From contig JADWOT020000001.1 in assembly GCA_036345935.2 (NCBI GenBank), positions 20,393,187 to 20,457,186 on the forward strand: a stretch of 64,000 bases of DNA. Direction: 5' to 3'. Source of the stretch: Taenia hydatigena. Taxonomy: Eukaryota; Platyhelminthes; Cestoda; Cyclophyllidea; Taeniidae. The notes below the pieces were generated by a model, which worked only from the letters and a program-made list of their open reading frames with translations, had not been told where the DNA came from and made no database searches. Of this stretch, positions 9,559 to 19,830 are shown one piece after another (position 1 is the stretch's first letter; every line of letters starts with the position of its first letter). Made by a program: the position numbers and the translations under genes.

Positions 9559-10343
9559 GTGTGCCCCGAATTAGTTTGGGACGCGGTACTCGGCGTTGGC
9601 ATCCTTCGTAACACCGAGGCGGTTCTGAATTTCGCAGCAGGGACATTCGTAACCCAGCAGTATGAGGAAACAAGCCCGGTCAGATCCCCTCCGAAAAAGG
9701 ACGCTGACGAAATCGGTAGCGCTCTTTTCAGGGCTACGGGCATTCCCATCAACATCTTAGATAAGCTTTGCTCCCAGTTGACACAGATCACCGATAGCGA
9801 GAGAAAGGACCTGCGCTCATTGCTTAGCAGGTATCCGAGCATGTTCTCATGGCAAGGAGCGAAACTCGGACGAACAAATATAGTCAAACATACTATTGAC
9901 AAGGGCGAAGCTGAGCCATTCGGCAACCACCCAGACGTATACTGCCGCCCCTCCTGGACGAAGTAAACCGTCTGGTGGAAGAGATGATCAAGGATGAAGC
10001 CATAATACCTTCCAAGTCACCATGGGCTTCCCCAATCGCACAGGTAAGGAAAAGTGACGGTAATCTACGGCTGTGTATCGATTACAGAGTGCTAGATGCC
10101 GTAACTAGGAAGGACGCCTTTCCCTTACCTCATATCAACGACTCCTTGGATGCTCTGCATAGATCAAAGTGGTTCTCCACAATAGACTTGAAATCCGGAT
10201 GCTGGCAAGTAGAAGTGGCAGCCACTTTCCAGCGCCTGATGCAGCAGACAGCACTGATCGGGCTTTTTTCCGAAACATTGCATAATCTCCCCAATGACGT
10301 CCTTGTTTTTGGTAGTCATCCGCGAGCATATCGCCAATCTTAA
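9559..10343 (+). pseudogene. pol: Reverse transcriptase remnant, copy 1
   Basis: The first frame (9559-9966) ends in the segment before the RT fingers (RYPSMFSWQGAKLG). A frameshift separates it from 9975-10343, which has MIKDEAIIPSKSPWASP, LRLCIDYR and WFSTIDLKSG, the classic Gypsy RT blocks with the first catalytic Asp in STIDLKSG. About 50 residues before ATFQRLMQQ are deleted. The YxDD catalytic motif is destroyed: the expected position (10279-10302) reads NLPNDV. RT activity is impossible. Confidence 0.85.
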
Positions 10344-10447
10344 ACTAGTCCTGAACTGTCCGCAGGATGCAGATTTGACCTTGAATCCAAAGGAGTGACA
10401 GTTTCTTCGTCGTTCAGTCAACTTCTTGGGGCACACAGTCTCGTCAG

Positions 10448-11223
10448 ATGGGAACCTGGCCAACACCAACTAGTCAGACAGAACTCCGCAGCTTCCTCGG
10501 TTTGACAAACTACTATAGGCGTTTCGTCAAAGGCTTCGCCAAGATCGCTAGTCCTCTACACAAACTAACGGAGAAGCAGGCAAAAAGTATTTCAGGTGTG
10601 AGAACGAACATAATGAAACCTTCAAGTAACCAGAGCGAATGCTCTGCCCCGCTCCGATTCCGGCTTTACCAAACTTCGAGACCGACGCACCACCCTTTGT
10701 ACTAGACAGACACTTTCGCAGCGAGACAAAGAAGGCAGAGAACACGTCATCGCCTACGCTAGTGTCAGACTAGACAAAAAAAATGAGACAGAAGAGTGCA
10801 ACAGAACGCGAACTTTTCGCCATCTACACAATGGTGCGACACTTCAAGCACCACCTGATAGCAAGACAGGTCATAGTGAGAACAGACCATCAGTCGCTGA
10901 CCTTGTTGAAAACAATGAAGGAGATCGACCATTCGGTTGCACGGTGGTATGAGGAACTGCAACAATATGACTTCACTGTGCAGTACAGAAAAAGGGACTC
11001 GCATAGCAACGCGAATGCATTATCCCGCAGACCTCTCTCAGTGGAAAGGTATAGCAGTGTAGTGGGAACCATATTTTTAAGCGAACCGACTGAACACCAG
11101 TGGAGAGACACACAGAGTACAGATCCCGACACGTCCCTGATATACGACAGGTTCCTGACATCTTCGACTAAGCCCACTGCGGAAGAGACGAAATCGTCCA
11201 GCAAGGCAGCCGGGCAGATATAG
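10448..11223 (+). pseudogene. pol: RT thumb / RNase H remnant, copy 1
   Basis: The first part (10448-10705) carries [20 protein letters not shown], the conserved block before RNase H. A frameshift and a deletion of about 30 bases around 10700 remove the first RNase H catalytic segment, which is present in copy 2. The second part (10783-11223) has KSATERELFAIY, RTDHQSLTLL and RWYEELQQYDF, typical of the Gypsy RNase H and its connection to integrase. Confidence 0.85.
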
Positions 11224-11319
11224 CAACAATGGTCCAAACTCGCCCTGGAAGAGGAGGTCTTGTGTTACCAAGAAGTCGTCACGTCCCCCAAGCGTTGGCT
11301 GTTCCAGGTTCCCTAATAC

Positions 11320-11745
11320 AAACAGCCCTTCAACAGTTGCACGAACAGTTGGGTCACGTAGGCAAGTAAAAGATGGTGGAGGCCTCGGTGAAGCGATACT
11401 GGTAGTCCTCTCTCTCCCCAGACGTGCGGGACTTCTGCCGAACCTGCAATACTTGCAGCAGGTTCAAGAACCCTCATTCCACAGCAGTTGCACCCCTGCA
11501 GCCTATGCCTACAGGAGTTGCGAGCGAACGAGTGGGTATCGACATCATGGGCCCCCTACTACTTACCAAGAGGAGAAGCCGATGTGTTCTATTTATGGTT
11601 GACTACTTCACGAAAGTGGCCTAGGCAGAACCCATGAAGTCGCAAGACGCCGAGACAGTCGCGTCAACCATTTTCAATCGTTGGATCTGTCAGCACGGAG
11701 TGCCTGAATCAGTCCATAGCGACCAAGGCTATTCAGACTTCTAAC
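11320..11745 (+). pseudogene. pol: Integrase remnant, copy 1
   Basis: The HHCC zinc-binding region is visible as LHEQLGHVGK followed, after stops and a frame change, by FCRTCNTCSRF. The core starts VGIDIMGPL (first catalytic Asp) and MVDYFTKVA, followed by an in-frame TAG. The second Asp motif HSDQG is near 11718. Similarity ends there, so the catalytic Glu, the C-terminal part and the 3' LTR are missing. Confidence 0.82.
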
Positions 11746-13552
11746 AACAAGCATGCTCCTTAACACATTATGCGTTCAATTTAACATAAGTGCCTCAAGC
11801 ATTATCATGCATTCTAACAAGGCAGCAAAAGAAATTATGTGAAAAAGAACAAATCCTACACGGTAAACTTTTCTCTCCCTGCGTATAACTTGGCAAGCAC
11901 ATGTGTAGGTAAAATAGAAAAGAGTTGGTGGGGTTCGCGGGTAAGTGCAAATTAACGAGGACCGATAAATGACTTCTGATGATACGAAACGATTCAAGAG
12001 TAGTAGCTTAGTATTAAATAATAAAATCTCCATTCACGTAAAGCACTCGTGCATGTCCATGTGCATATAAATGAAGTCCCGGCTAGTACCACCGAACAGA
12101 ACCCGGATACCCGACACGCAGTCATTCCTTAAATAACACTTGCGTGAGGAAAGTGTCACAGCATCTCGAAATCACTGTACATTTGAAGAACACAAGCATT
12201 GCCAATACAGCAAGCGCGTTAAAGAACTTTAACATAGTGTACAGCATGCATAGTGTGGCATAATAAACAAATAAATAATGACTGTAACACTGCTTACTCA
12301 AAGCTGAGGTCAGATGGTGCGAGGACATCTCGTCGGCAAGAGCACATGCAAAGGGGACAGAGGAGGCGACTTCTAGCTCTCAAGCGCTTTAAGACACTTG
12401 GGCCCTGCCTACCTGTCTTACTTCCCCTTTAGTGCTCTAGATCCCTAACGCTAGAGGAGGTCAAAGCCATAGGAGTTCGGAGTCCGTTTTCCCCTTCCGA
12501 GCTAGTGCCATCCGTTTGGTCATGCAGTTCAAGTATGTTGACCGCCTCTTGACCAAAAAGTGCATTCAAACAGGCATGCATTCCAAAAACTGCAGGTCAC
12601 CATTTCAACCCAAACGTCAGTGCTCTACCTCGGCTTCCTATCCCACAAGAGATAGGCCGTTGTACAGGTGCATATTAACGCAATGAACTGCAAAGGGTTG
12701 AGCTCACAGTTGCGCTTTGCAGACGATTGAGCTTGCTGGTGGGATTACTCGGAGGGCAGCGCTAATTCACGGCGAATCAGATGCGAGGCCAGCAACAAAG
12801 ACGAATAAAGCTCAAATGAACTCTTCCATGCAGTCAATGCAATTAATCCACCTTTAAAAGCGGCGAAAGATGCAAAAAACACTCACAAAACCCTTCAGTT
12901 CATAGATCTTAGAGTTAGTGCACTTTTGCCACTTTTATGCAGGCACATTGTGGATGATTGCCTCGTTCAGGTCATTCATGAGTGCTACCATGACCAGCTT
13001 TGCCCATAAGAAAAGAAAGCGCGTTTTATCATGGGGCATGCACCGTTCAAGGTGACGTTTATTATGTCGACGGCTATGAACTCTTCCGTGATGGGCTTCA
13101 CACGTCCCTGTGAGAAATTCGCAGGTGAATTAATGCATGCACCCCACAAATTGTTCCCCTCTTCCAATTCTCTGACCGACTAGTGATTCCACTGCTTCAC
13201 CGACCGTGTGTCCGGCTGATTGATTGAGTCACTGATTTACTCAGTGATATATTCACCTCCCTGCCCCTTTATTTTCCTTTTTTTATGCTGTTCCGCTGAT
13301 CCACCGAAAGTCTAGCCCCCTTCTTTAGCCCACTCGTCAATGAAGGTGGCGGCACAATATTGGAGCCGTAGATGTGGCACTCGTCCCTCTTTCCTTGGTT
13401 GCGTGGAAATTCAGTAGCTAGCGCGTGCGGCTTGCGGGTGTTTTTCTTCCATCATTGACAAGTTTAATGGCTGACACTGCCACATATTTCGCACATTTGA
13501 AACCCATTTTCATGGCTAAGTAGTAGCATGTCATTTTCTACCAATTCATGAC
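11746..13552. other. No gene recognised
   Basis: Open frames are all under 90 codons and have no repeat partner in the window. Sequence directly before the gap (13500-13552) has no match to the sequence after it. Presumed intergenic or intronic. Confidence 0.35.
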
Positions 13553-13652
13553 NNNNNNNNNNNNNNNNNNNNNNNNNNNNNNNNNNNNNNNNNNNNNNNN
13601 NNNNNNNNNNNNNNNNNNNNNNNNNNNNNNNNNNNNNNNNNNNNNNNNNNNN
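13553..13652. other. Assembly gap, 100 N
   Basis: Exactly 100 N, the conventional size for a gap of unknown length. The right side starts inside an inverted-repeat arm, so assembly probably broke at the repeat. Order, orientation and distance across this point should not be trusted. Confidence 0.99.
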
Positions 13653-14714
13653 CGAGGCGAGAGCATCGTCTCGTGGTGCTTTTGTAAAATCATGATTGAT
13701 GTGTGTGTGGTGATGGGGAATTGACGCTATTCGCGTCCTGCAAATCCTTATCATCTACCCGGACGGAAATTTGGGGAGGTGGAGCGCGCGACGTGTCCTC
13801 TTTGCATGCTGATTTTGTGGATGGCAGCTGTGGGTATTGGCATCGCTTTTGCGGGTTCAGTTAGAACGAGGCTTTCACGCTGCATTCTAGGCGATGAAAG
13901 TGGTGCAGCAGTTAAGTGAATTGATCTTGGCGTGGATGAGGGAGGTGTGGAACTTCTTACCGCTACTTCACCTCGATTAGAATGCTTCCGTCGTACAAAT
14001 CTTTATCTAGCTATCCCACGCAGGCGACCTCTAGCAGCGAACAAACTCAGCCCAATGCAAGGCAAATTCACATTTCTAAAAGGACGTTCCTCAACGCTGG
14101 TGAATCTCGACGTCATAATTTTCATTTTCCAGTTTGGAGTTAATCATGTTAAGCGATTTGAGCATTGGTGAGTGCTGACCAGCAGTGAAGTCTCTCAGGT
14201 GGGAGGTTTCATCGGTGGGTGGTTACGGCGGACATTGATAGGCGAGTGCAATGGTAGAGGGAGAGGAAAGGATGAAGAGGGAGCTTTTGAGTTCCACGAA
14301 ATAACATTTTTAGGGGAAGTAGTGAAAGTGGCCTAGATATTTAATATTGTATTCCATTTGTAAGGGCTCAAATTTGCTGTCTGCTGACTGCCTAGAGGGA
14401 CGAGTGAGCATGTGGACGGTCTCATCTCCCCACTTTTACGTCATTAAATAAACGACAGCAATCGAAAGGCTTGATGGTAGACAAGAGTCAGACTTAAATA
14501 TCATTCTCCTATTGACTGCAACAGCTAAGAGAGAAGGGAGGTAGGAAATGCAGTTGGACTTGGTGGGGCTTGATGGGAGAATGACCGAATGAGACAGAGG
14601 CACCTTTATGAACTAGAATGCTTAATTTACTGGCACAACCAAGGTATTCCTCATCGAAGACATCCACTGTCACTGGAAGAGTGCACAATAGGTACGGATA
14701 GGCTAGCGAGTGTG
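13653..14714 (-). repeat. Inverted repeat 1, right arm (block a')
   Basis: Reverse-complement partner of 3163-4222. Its outer end is at ggctagcgagtgtgtgg. The plus strand also matches 37795-38120 directly, where the middle part (about 14170-14698) is missing. The plus strand carries a decayed exon E; the open frame at 13932-14171 is in a different reading frame from exon E. Confidence 0.85.
13843..14020 (+). pseudogene. Decayed copy of exon E
   Basis: After an acceptor-like gcgggttcag the frame reads HAAF, a TAG, AMKVVQQLSELILAWMREVW, then NFLPLLHLD and another TAG. It aligns with AAFQAPEVV and LSEWALGWMREVWNF of the intact copy at 37838-38059. At least two in-frame stops. It shares the second stop position with the copy at 3.9 kb, so those two copies are more closely related to each other. 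Confidence 0.5.
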
Positions 14715-15112
14715 TGGTATTCACAGGACCTACAATTCCTCAGCAGCTAAATTGAGTGCTGATGCAAGTTCTCACATTAGATCAGAAGCAGAAGCCAAGG
14801 TATGCGAGGTGCAAATCACTGCCATGACACCAAATTGGGAACAAGTCAACTGCAGATAATGGTTGGTTGGTTGGTTGGTGTGGCATAAGAAATGGGCTAC
14901 CATTATCGTGATTGGCACGCATAAGTGGAATGACGACGGAAGAATGAATAACCAGCACCTGTGGAGGGTAGCCGTTTTGAAGAAAGTGGCGAACAGCCCG
15001 AAATGCAAGAAGTGAATTTAAGGCAATCCTTCACAGTGCAGCAAACCAGACCACAACTGCACTGATGATCAGAGGCAATAGGGCGAGAGCCGTCTTGACG
15101 TACCCTTCTGCT
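14714..15112 (-). pseudogene. TM exon family, copy 2 (one stop)
   Basis: Read on the minus strand, IGRAEGYVKTALALLPLI continues through a hydrophobic stretch SAVVVWFAAL, then TGA, then IALNSLLAFRAV and LMRANHDNGSPF. It stays in frame with the open copy at 38209-38754. The single stop corresponds to an Arg codon there (CGA to TGA, a CpG-type change). Directly collinear with 38120-38560. A GGTT tandem run lies at about 14861-14878 and again at 38288. Confidence 0.55.
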
Positions 15113-15119
15113 CGACCGA

Positions 15120-15760
15120 TAGCAGTGTTTTGTTTACAATTAAATCCAACATCCCAGCTTGGAATGATAAGGGTCTCGATAGTAAACTCTTACAATCACT
15201 GGAATTGTAATACAGTTTAGCTCGCCCGACAGCTGCCCTACCACCATTTGATTCACCTCCACCAATGATTGGAGGTGATAACAGCCCTTACAGCACCACT
15301 AGTTCTCACTGCGAGTCTTCATTCACCCGAAGTGAATGCAGCCATGCGTCGATTCGGAGAATGCTGCGCAGCTTTCTGATGCGTTGCAGTGTATCGTGTG
15401 GATTTGGTGTTGACGCTGCTACTGGCTGTGCAATGGCAGGCTTGCCAAGTGCCTCACAATCGCCACTGCCCTCCTCCACTGGCACGTAGGGTGATGTTGG
15501 AGCAGATGTCCTCTTGGGCGGCATTTCACACTGTCGTGATGGCGAGCGGGTGGGCGCATCGTAATGCTCAACTGGTGCCATTTCGCTACCAATATGATCA
15601 GGCGGTTCATGGAGGATTGCAGCTATATTGGAGGAAACGCCTTGAGAACAAGCAACACTGTTGCAGGTGTGCTGACGCACGATGTGCTGAGCGACACGCT
15701 GCAGCCTCTCGAAGGTGAGGACTGAGAGGTGAGATGCAAAGTGTTGCCTATTCCCATCTT
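15120..15760 (-). repeat. Block c' (inverted against 6780-7380)
   Basis: Carries the C-tail frame and adjacent non-coding sequence. Part of it (15290-15670) also recurs directly at 39065-39440, and about 135 bases recur at 22838-22973. Confidence 0.8.
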
Positions 15761-15878
15761 CACAGTGGCATCGAGTGACCCTCTCAATAGGCTGCTGCTT
15801 CAGTCCAGCCCCTGTGACCGCACTGCTGTGGCACTGTGCAACTTGGCAATAACATTGTGATTCGCACAACTTCACCAA
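15306..15878 (-). CDS. C-terminal-like exon, longest family member (190 codons)
   Basis: The shared part starts at HFASHLSVLTFERLQ and runs to the common stop. The first 45 or so residues (MVKLCESQCYC...) are not in the 7 kb copy and may not be coding. The Ser/Pro segment (APTRSPSRQCEMPPKRTS) and the basic end (LQRIRKLRSILRIDAW) are kept. No stop or frameshift is seen, so this could be a live last exon. Family unidentified; weak possibilities such as a cytoplasmic tail of a membrane protein are inference from composition only. Confidence 0.4.
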   Translation of the reverse strand: MVKLCESQCYCQVAQCHSSAVTGAGLKQQPIERVTRCHCEDGNRQHFASHLSVLTFERLQRVAQHIVRQHTCNSVACSQGVSSNIAAILHEPPDHIGSEMAPVEHYDAPTRSPSRQCEMPPKRTSAPTSPYVPVEEGSGDCEALGKPAIAQPVAASTPNPHDTLQRIRKLRSILRIDAWLHSLRVNEDSQ

Positions 15879-15920
15879 GCGTCACTGGTCCTATCGAAAA
15901 CCAAGTGTCCATCACTCCGT

Positions 15921-16151
15921 GTGAAAGGCGGCAAAAAGTTCATTCTTACATTTGTGGTTTGCATAGGAGATGGCGGCTTCTCCACCGTCATCCCAATGGC
16001 AGTTACATCCACTAGGAGTGCAGACCACTCTAAATGCTTCCCCTTTCCAAATCATTTCAATGGAAAGACTGCACTCCTGTCTGCATACACATTTGCCTCT
16101 CCCTCAAAAACAATCAGTAAAAGGGGATTAGTCTATGTGTCCTTGTCCTAA
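15921..16151 (+). CDS. Candidate exon, unidentified
   Basis: This 76-codon frame has protein-like composition (KFILTFVVCIGDGGFST, NGKTALLSAYTFASPS). It lies 40 bases before a strong acceptor on the same strand. The obvious internal donor (A|GTAAAAG near 16112) does not fit the phase of the next exon in the frame I prefer, so linkage is uncertain. Confidence 0.25.
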   Translation: MKGGKKFILTFVVCIGDGGFSTVIPMAVTSTRSADHSKCFPFPNHFNGKTALLSAYTFASPSKTISKRGLVYVSLS

Positions 16152-16188
16152 TTTAGCTTTAGAAATCATCATCACCTCTTCTTTGCAG

Positions 16189-16610
16189 TAACGCCTATGC
16201 CTTTTTGGTCACGAAATTGCTCAAATCAAGCAGCGAAAGCTACCAATCAGGAAAGCCACAGTAACAGTCCAGTTGTTACTGATTTTAGTGGCACAAAAGT
16301 TGGAGAAAGGAGAAATCGAGTGATGGAGAACGTTGAGACGCGTTGACTCAGTGGCCTCTACATTGACTGCGAGGGCGTGGCGGCGAATCACTCACCATCT
16401 GTCGCTCTTGCCTCGTGCACGTCTGTGTATCTTGTACTATTTTCATCCCACCCACATTCGCACAACGGCACCGAGTTCACGCAAGCTTCTGGCAAGGTGG
16501 TGGTTGCCATTTCTGCTGTACACAATGTCTTTGATAACAATTGGATTATGAACTTATCTGCCTCGGATGTGGTTGCTCTAAAACCTGCAATTCTTAAAGG
16601 AAGAAAGTAG
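16189..16610 (+). CDS. Two-exon gene fragment with a 91-nt intron, unidentified
   Basis: Exon 16189-16260 follows a strong acceptor (catcacctcttctttgcag) and ends at a donor GTAACA. The second exon starts at 16352 after ttgactcag and runs to a TAG at 16608. Joining them keeps one frame: AYAFLVTKLLKSSSESYQ, then across the junction KPHGLYIDCEGVAANHSPS, later GKVVVAISAVHNVFDNNW. Phase is exact (CA|T). This is the best-supported spliced structure in the window. I do not recognise the protein; it ends with a basic ILKGRK. Confidence 0.5.
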
Positions 16611-16631
16611 CTACGTGCCACATTTTATTTC

Positions 16632-16700
16632 ATTTGTTTAAACAACGTGAACAACTTGGTGAAGGACAATCCTGAGCTCATGCCAACTGTTTAAACAAAT
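16632..16700 (+). terminator. 13-bp inverted repeat and AAATAAAG after the spliced fragment
   Basis: atttgtttaaaca at 16632-16644 is perfectly complementary to tgtttaaacaaat at 16688-16700, with a 43-base loop. The right arm overlaps aaataaag, a possible poly(A) signal, 85 bases after the stop at 16608. It could be a 3'-UTR hairpin or chance. Confidence 0.35.
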
Positions 16701-17456
16701 AAAGAAACGATTCACGCATCACACACATCAACCGGTTGCAACCAAACTCTAATAGAATTCCATGCTTCTTTGGTGTTTCCTCAAATAACTTGGGAACGCC
16801 TGCAGCGGATGGTGGTTGCAGTGCGTTTGCTACTTGTGTCACTTTCGAGCTCCAATGTCGCACTAATACGTTACGGGTATGTATTTTTGAAGTCATGAGA
16901 GCAGAGTCTGCCCGAGTGGCAATCGTCAAAGCAAATGTCCTTCATCCCTTCATTTGTTACATTGGATTTCAAAAGCGATTCGTGTGGCAAGCAACTTCCT
17001 GAACAAAGCCATAAGTTGGTTAACAACTACCCAATCGAAACCTGTTATCACAAGGGGATGTGTCAGCTGTCCGCACTGCTAATTCGTTTCTAAGGGCAGG
17101 ATGGCAAATGCACAAGCAAGGCGGGTGGTACATCTGGGCTCATTAACAACCATCTCAACCTTGGCATAGCGAAATTCCATCAGCCACACTACAGGATTGA
17201 GGCGACGTGTAAAACGTGCCTGAAGAGTGAGCGTTGTGGACCTAAAACTAAGCTGTAATGGGGGAGATTAAGTGCAGGCGTACCAGAAAAATCAGGTGCC
17301 GTCAGCGGAATTACAACTGAGGTGCAAGGATTGTTACTAAGGTTAACACATTAGAATGTAGAACTAGAACAAAACAACAAGTCTTTAATCACTTATCGTA
17401 CTCAATTGGCCAGGCTTTCACCTCGCACTGAATAAAGCACTCCCTGCTCAAAAGGC

Positions 17457-17795
17457 ATGAGAGTTGAAGGCGGAGAACTCAACATGAGAGATGCTACTCT
17501 GGTGGCCACCCTAGCAAGCCTCATCTCATTCCACTATAACGTGAGCATAAAAGAGTGGGTCAAACCTGACAAACGTAACCAAGTTACTTTATTCCTAACG
17601 CCGAAGCATAGCCACAAGCCTCTGTGCCTTGCCAACTCCCTCCAAGGTCTGTGCTTGGATGTAATAGATGCCGGCAACATCAGTGATGACGACGTGGCTC
17701 AGTGTTGTGGCGCCTTAACTTACCTCGTCCACACCTTCATTTCATGTGGCCAAAGAGTAAGCCAGAATGACGAGAAACATGCTAGGGAACTGTAA
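17457..17795 (+). CDS. Unidentified open frame, 112 codons
   Basis: Protein-like from its ATG: MRVEGGELNMRDATLVATLA, IKEWVKPDKRNQVTLFL, LCLDVIDAGNISDDDVAQCC. No signal peptide, membrane segment or known motif, and no copy elsewhere in the window. It may be a single exon. No clear splice sites decide its ends. Confidence 0.3.
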   Translation: MRVEGGELNMRDATLVATLASLISFHYNVSIKEWVKPDKRNQVTLFLTPKHSHKPLCLANSLQGLCLDVIDAGNISDDDVAQCCGALTYLVHTFISCGQRVSQNDEKHAREL

Positions 17796-18310
17796 TTGAA
17801 GGAGCTGTCCATAGCCTTCTCGCATATGCAGTCATGGTTGGATAAACGTCCAGTTTAATCGCGCAGTTTAACCACCCATTATGATTGAGAAGTTCTGTGG
17901 CTTACAGACAAATTATTACAGCCAGCCAATTGTGCAGCCTCGATTCGCCGCATGTCCGAAGAATGGTCTAAACCAATGCTCTCCCATTGTGCCCCCATTC
18001 AGCCCCACGCTATACCCTGCCATCAGACCATGCTCCTTTGCCTCATCTTGCTTGTAGCCACATTCCTTGCATTCATTTTGAAAGTTGCAGAAGAACCAGG
18101 AGCAGATTAGTCTGTAATAAACCTTCGTGCTCATCCTACCCGCTATAACAAGACCACAACCGCTCCTCTTTCTACAAGGACACATTCGGCAGGAGGAGAA
18201 GAGATTGGAGTTGACCTCCAGAGTCAGTCATAGTCATGCTATGGCTATATAGCGCCCTGCCTAGTGCTAGATACCGTCTCCAATAACACCATTGTATCTA
18301 TTTAGCTGGG

Positions 18311-18772
18311 ATGGTCCAGTCAAACTACCTCGGCCGTCATGGGTACCCGCTGCATCTAACCGAAGCACCAACCATACACTTCCATAGCCCACAACATTGT
18401 GCATTCTTTCGTAGCATGCAGTTGACCTGGATGTGCTATATCAAGGTTGATGCCGCCCATAACCGCCTTCATCTCTACTCGTTAGACCGACTGCGTCTAA
18501 ACCAAATGGCAACCAACCGTTTGCTATTACATGCGATCCTCCAACCTGTCTGTGGAATTGTTGTGGACATTCATCTAAGGCACCCCCAATCCTCCATCTC
18601 TGGTTTCGTGCTTCACGCCTCCACCCTGGTACTGCTCCACTGCTCCATCCAACCAGGTGAGAGGCTTGGGCCGATAGTCAAAACGGACTGTGAAACATCC
18701 TGCATTGTTTGCAACGCAACAATGACAGGGAACCACCAGTTCGTAACGTGGGACATTTTTATAAAATGGTAA
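18311..18772 (+). CDS. Unidentified open frame, 153 codons
   Basis: ATG-started frame with no recognisable domain; His- and Leu-rich, with several Cys near the end (CETSCIVCNATM). Single copy here. Composition is less convincing than that of the 16.2-16.6 kb fragment, so it may be open by chance. Confidence 0.2.
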   Translation: MVQSNYLGRHGYPLHLTEAPTIHFHSPQHCAFFRSMQLTWMCYIKVDAAHNRLHLYSLDRLRLNQMATNRLLLHAILQPVCGIVVDIHLRHPQSSISGFVLHASTLVLLHCSIQPGERLGPIVKTDCETSCIVCNATMTGNHQFVTWDIFIKW

Positions 18773-18889
18773 CAAAATAACACGGATAGCATGAAACCAA
18801 AAGCGAAGTGAAGTCAAAGTTAAGGAAGGAGAGCATAAGAGCACGGGATCCTCCTATTTACAAGCATTACACAACTGCATCACTTGGCA

Positions 18890-19238
18890 CCGTCTTAATA
18901 AAGGAGATGAAGTTGGTTGATGCAATGTTGGCAATAGTAGTAGTAGTAGTAGTAGTACTCGTGGTTCAAGCGTCAATCCATTCTACAAGGTGCTCTATAA
19001 AGTCTGCATCCTGACTTGCTGATTCTCAAACGAGTTGGCATAAAATGGCTGCCAATGTAGCAGTTTTCAAATTTACATCTCTGGCCTCCGCCCATGCTCG
19101 AGCAGCATCATCGGTGTGACGAATGAGACGTGCGAAAGGCTCCAACCAACTCAGCGAAATCAACGCAGGACGTGCATAAATGCACACTGGACATCTCTTA
19201 GGTCACAGGAACAGATCATGATGGGAGCAATTGCAATT
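18890..19238 (-). pseudogene. Exon B family, copy 1
   Basis: Direct copy of 39838-40215 at DNA level. On the minus strand the better-kept partner reads FLCPKRCPVGIYARPALISL and ATLAAILCQLV. Here indels and substitutions disturb that frame, and the TGA after CQLV is shared by both. The plus strand contains a tag/gta microsatellite (18937-18958). Similarity ends inside a perfect hairpin at 19236. Confidence 0.5.
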
Positions 19239-19259
19239 GTGCAATTGTGATTGCACAAT
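19236..19259 (+). repeat. Perfect 10-bp hairpin at a duplication edge
   Basis: attgtgcaat, loop tgtg, attgcacaat. The segment shared with 39838-40215 ends exactly at the left edge of this hairpin, so it may mark a rearrangement breakpoint. Confidence 0.6.
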
Positions 19260-19559
19260 TCTACACATTGCGCATTGTTACTCGTCTTGTATTTTGTCGA
19301 ACACGCCTGCATGAAATAAGAAAAACCTTCGATTACCCATTCTGCTCCTTTCAGTCATCCGTAATTATGTCATCGCACTCACACTATTTCTTGGGTTGAA
19401 AGTGGCATGCAATTCAGCAATGGGTCTCGTCATAAGCTCACAGGCGATCGTCGTTGGACACGTGTTCATTCAGCCATCGAGGCTGTCGCTTCTGTTAGTG
19501 GAGAATCAACGTGATGCTACAAATCATCAGATGCACATTTCATGGACGAACGATTTGTA

Positions 19560-19830
19560 AACCACTAGATGAGGGCTTCCACCCACGTTGCTTGTCACCA
19601 CTGACCTCTCAGACAGACTGCGAGATGATCGCAACGAAACCGATCAGGCTGATGTCGGCGCCAACCTCCAATGTTCACACGAAAGCATTTGGTCTTTCGT
19701 CACACCACCACACCTACCGGTGGTTGCAAGTGTGACATCTAACTTGATAGGTTTGGTGCATGTGACAAATGTGAGTGTTGAATGTGACACTTTCGACCGA
19801 GAGTAACGCAGTCATGCAATCAGCTGCATG
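19560..19830 (+). pseudogene. Duplicated open frame, partner at 35965-36250
   Basis: The plus frame contains LLVTTDLSDRLRDDRNETDQ, HESIWSFVTPPHLPVVASV and GLVHVTNVSVECDTF. The partner keeps most residues (LLVTIDLADRL, HESIWSFVTPP, VGLVHVANMNVESDTF) but has two stops. Same stop codon context (gagTAAcgcagtcat) at the end of both. Protein-like, beta-rich in appearance; family unknown. This copy has no internal stop over about 72 codons and could be a live exon. Confidence 0.4.

Larger units (their letters stand above)
8530..11745 (+). mobile_element. Ty3/Gypsy LTR retrotransposon, copy 1, decayed
   Basis: The order leader and primer-binding-site region, gag-like frame, protease, reverse transcriptase, RNase H, integrase is that of Ty3/Gypsy elements. 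Every coding part carries frameshifts, stops or deletions, so it is inactive. The end of the presumed 5' LTR is near 8580. The 3' end is cut inside integrase at about 11745 and no matching 3' LTR is visible downstream. About 2 kb of pol aligns with copy 2 (25917-27908) at high identity, with different deletions in each. Confidence 0.88.

Noticed and set aside
9559..9926. Minus-strand frames over Gypsy pol (for example 9549-9926, 10164-10469, 26222-26506)
   Set aside because: Shadows of the pol reading frames on the other strand.
16678..17002. Opposing 83- and 88-codon frames after the spliced fragment
   Set aside because: Both look moderately protein-like and overlap. I found no splice site or copy to decide between them, so neither was called.
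18937..18958. TAG/GTA triplet run as a possible CRISPR or minisatellite
   Set aside because: A plain trinucleotide microsatellite of about seven units, reduced to two or three units in the copy at 39915.
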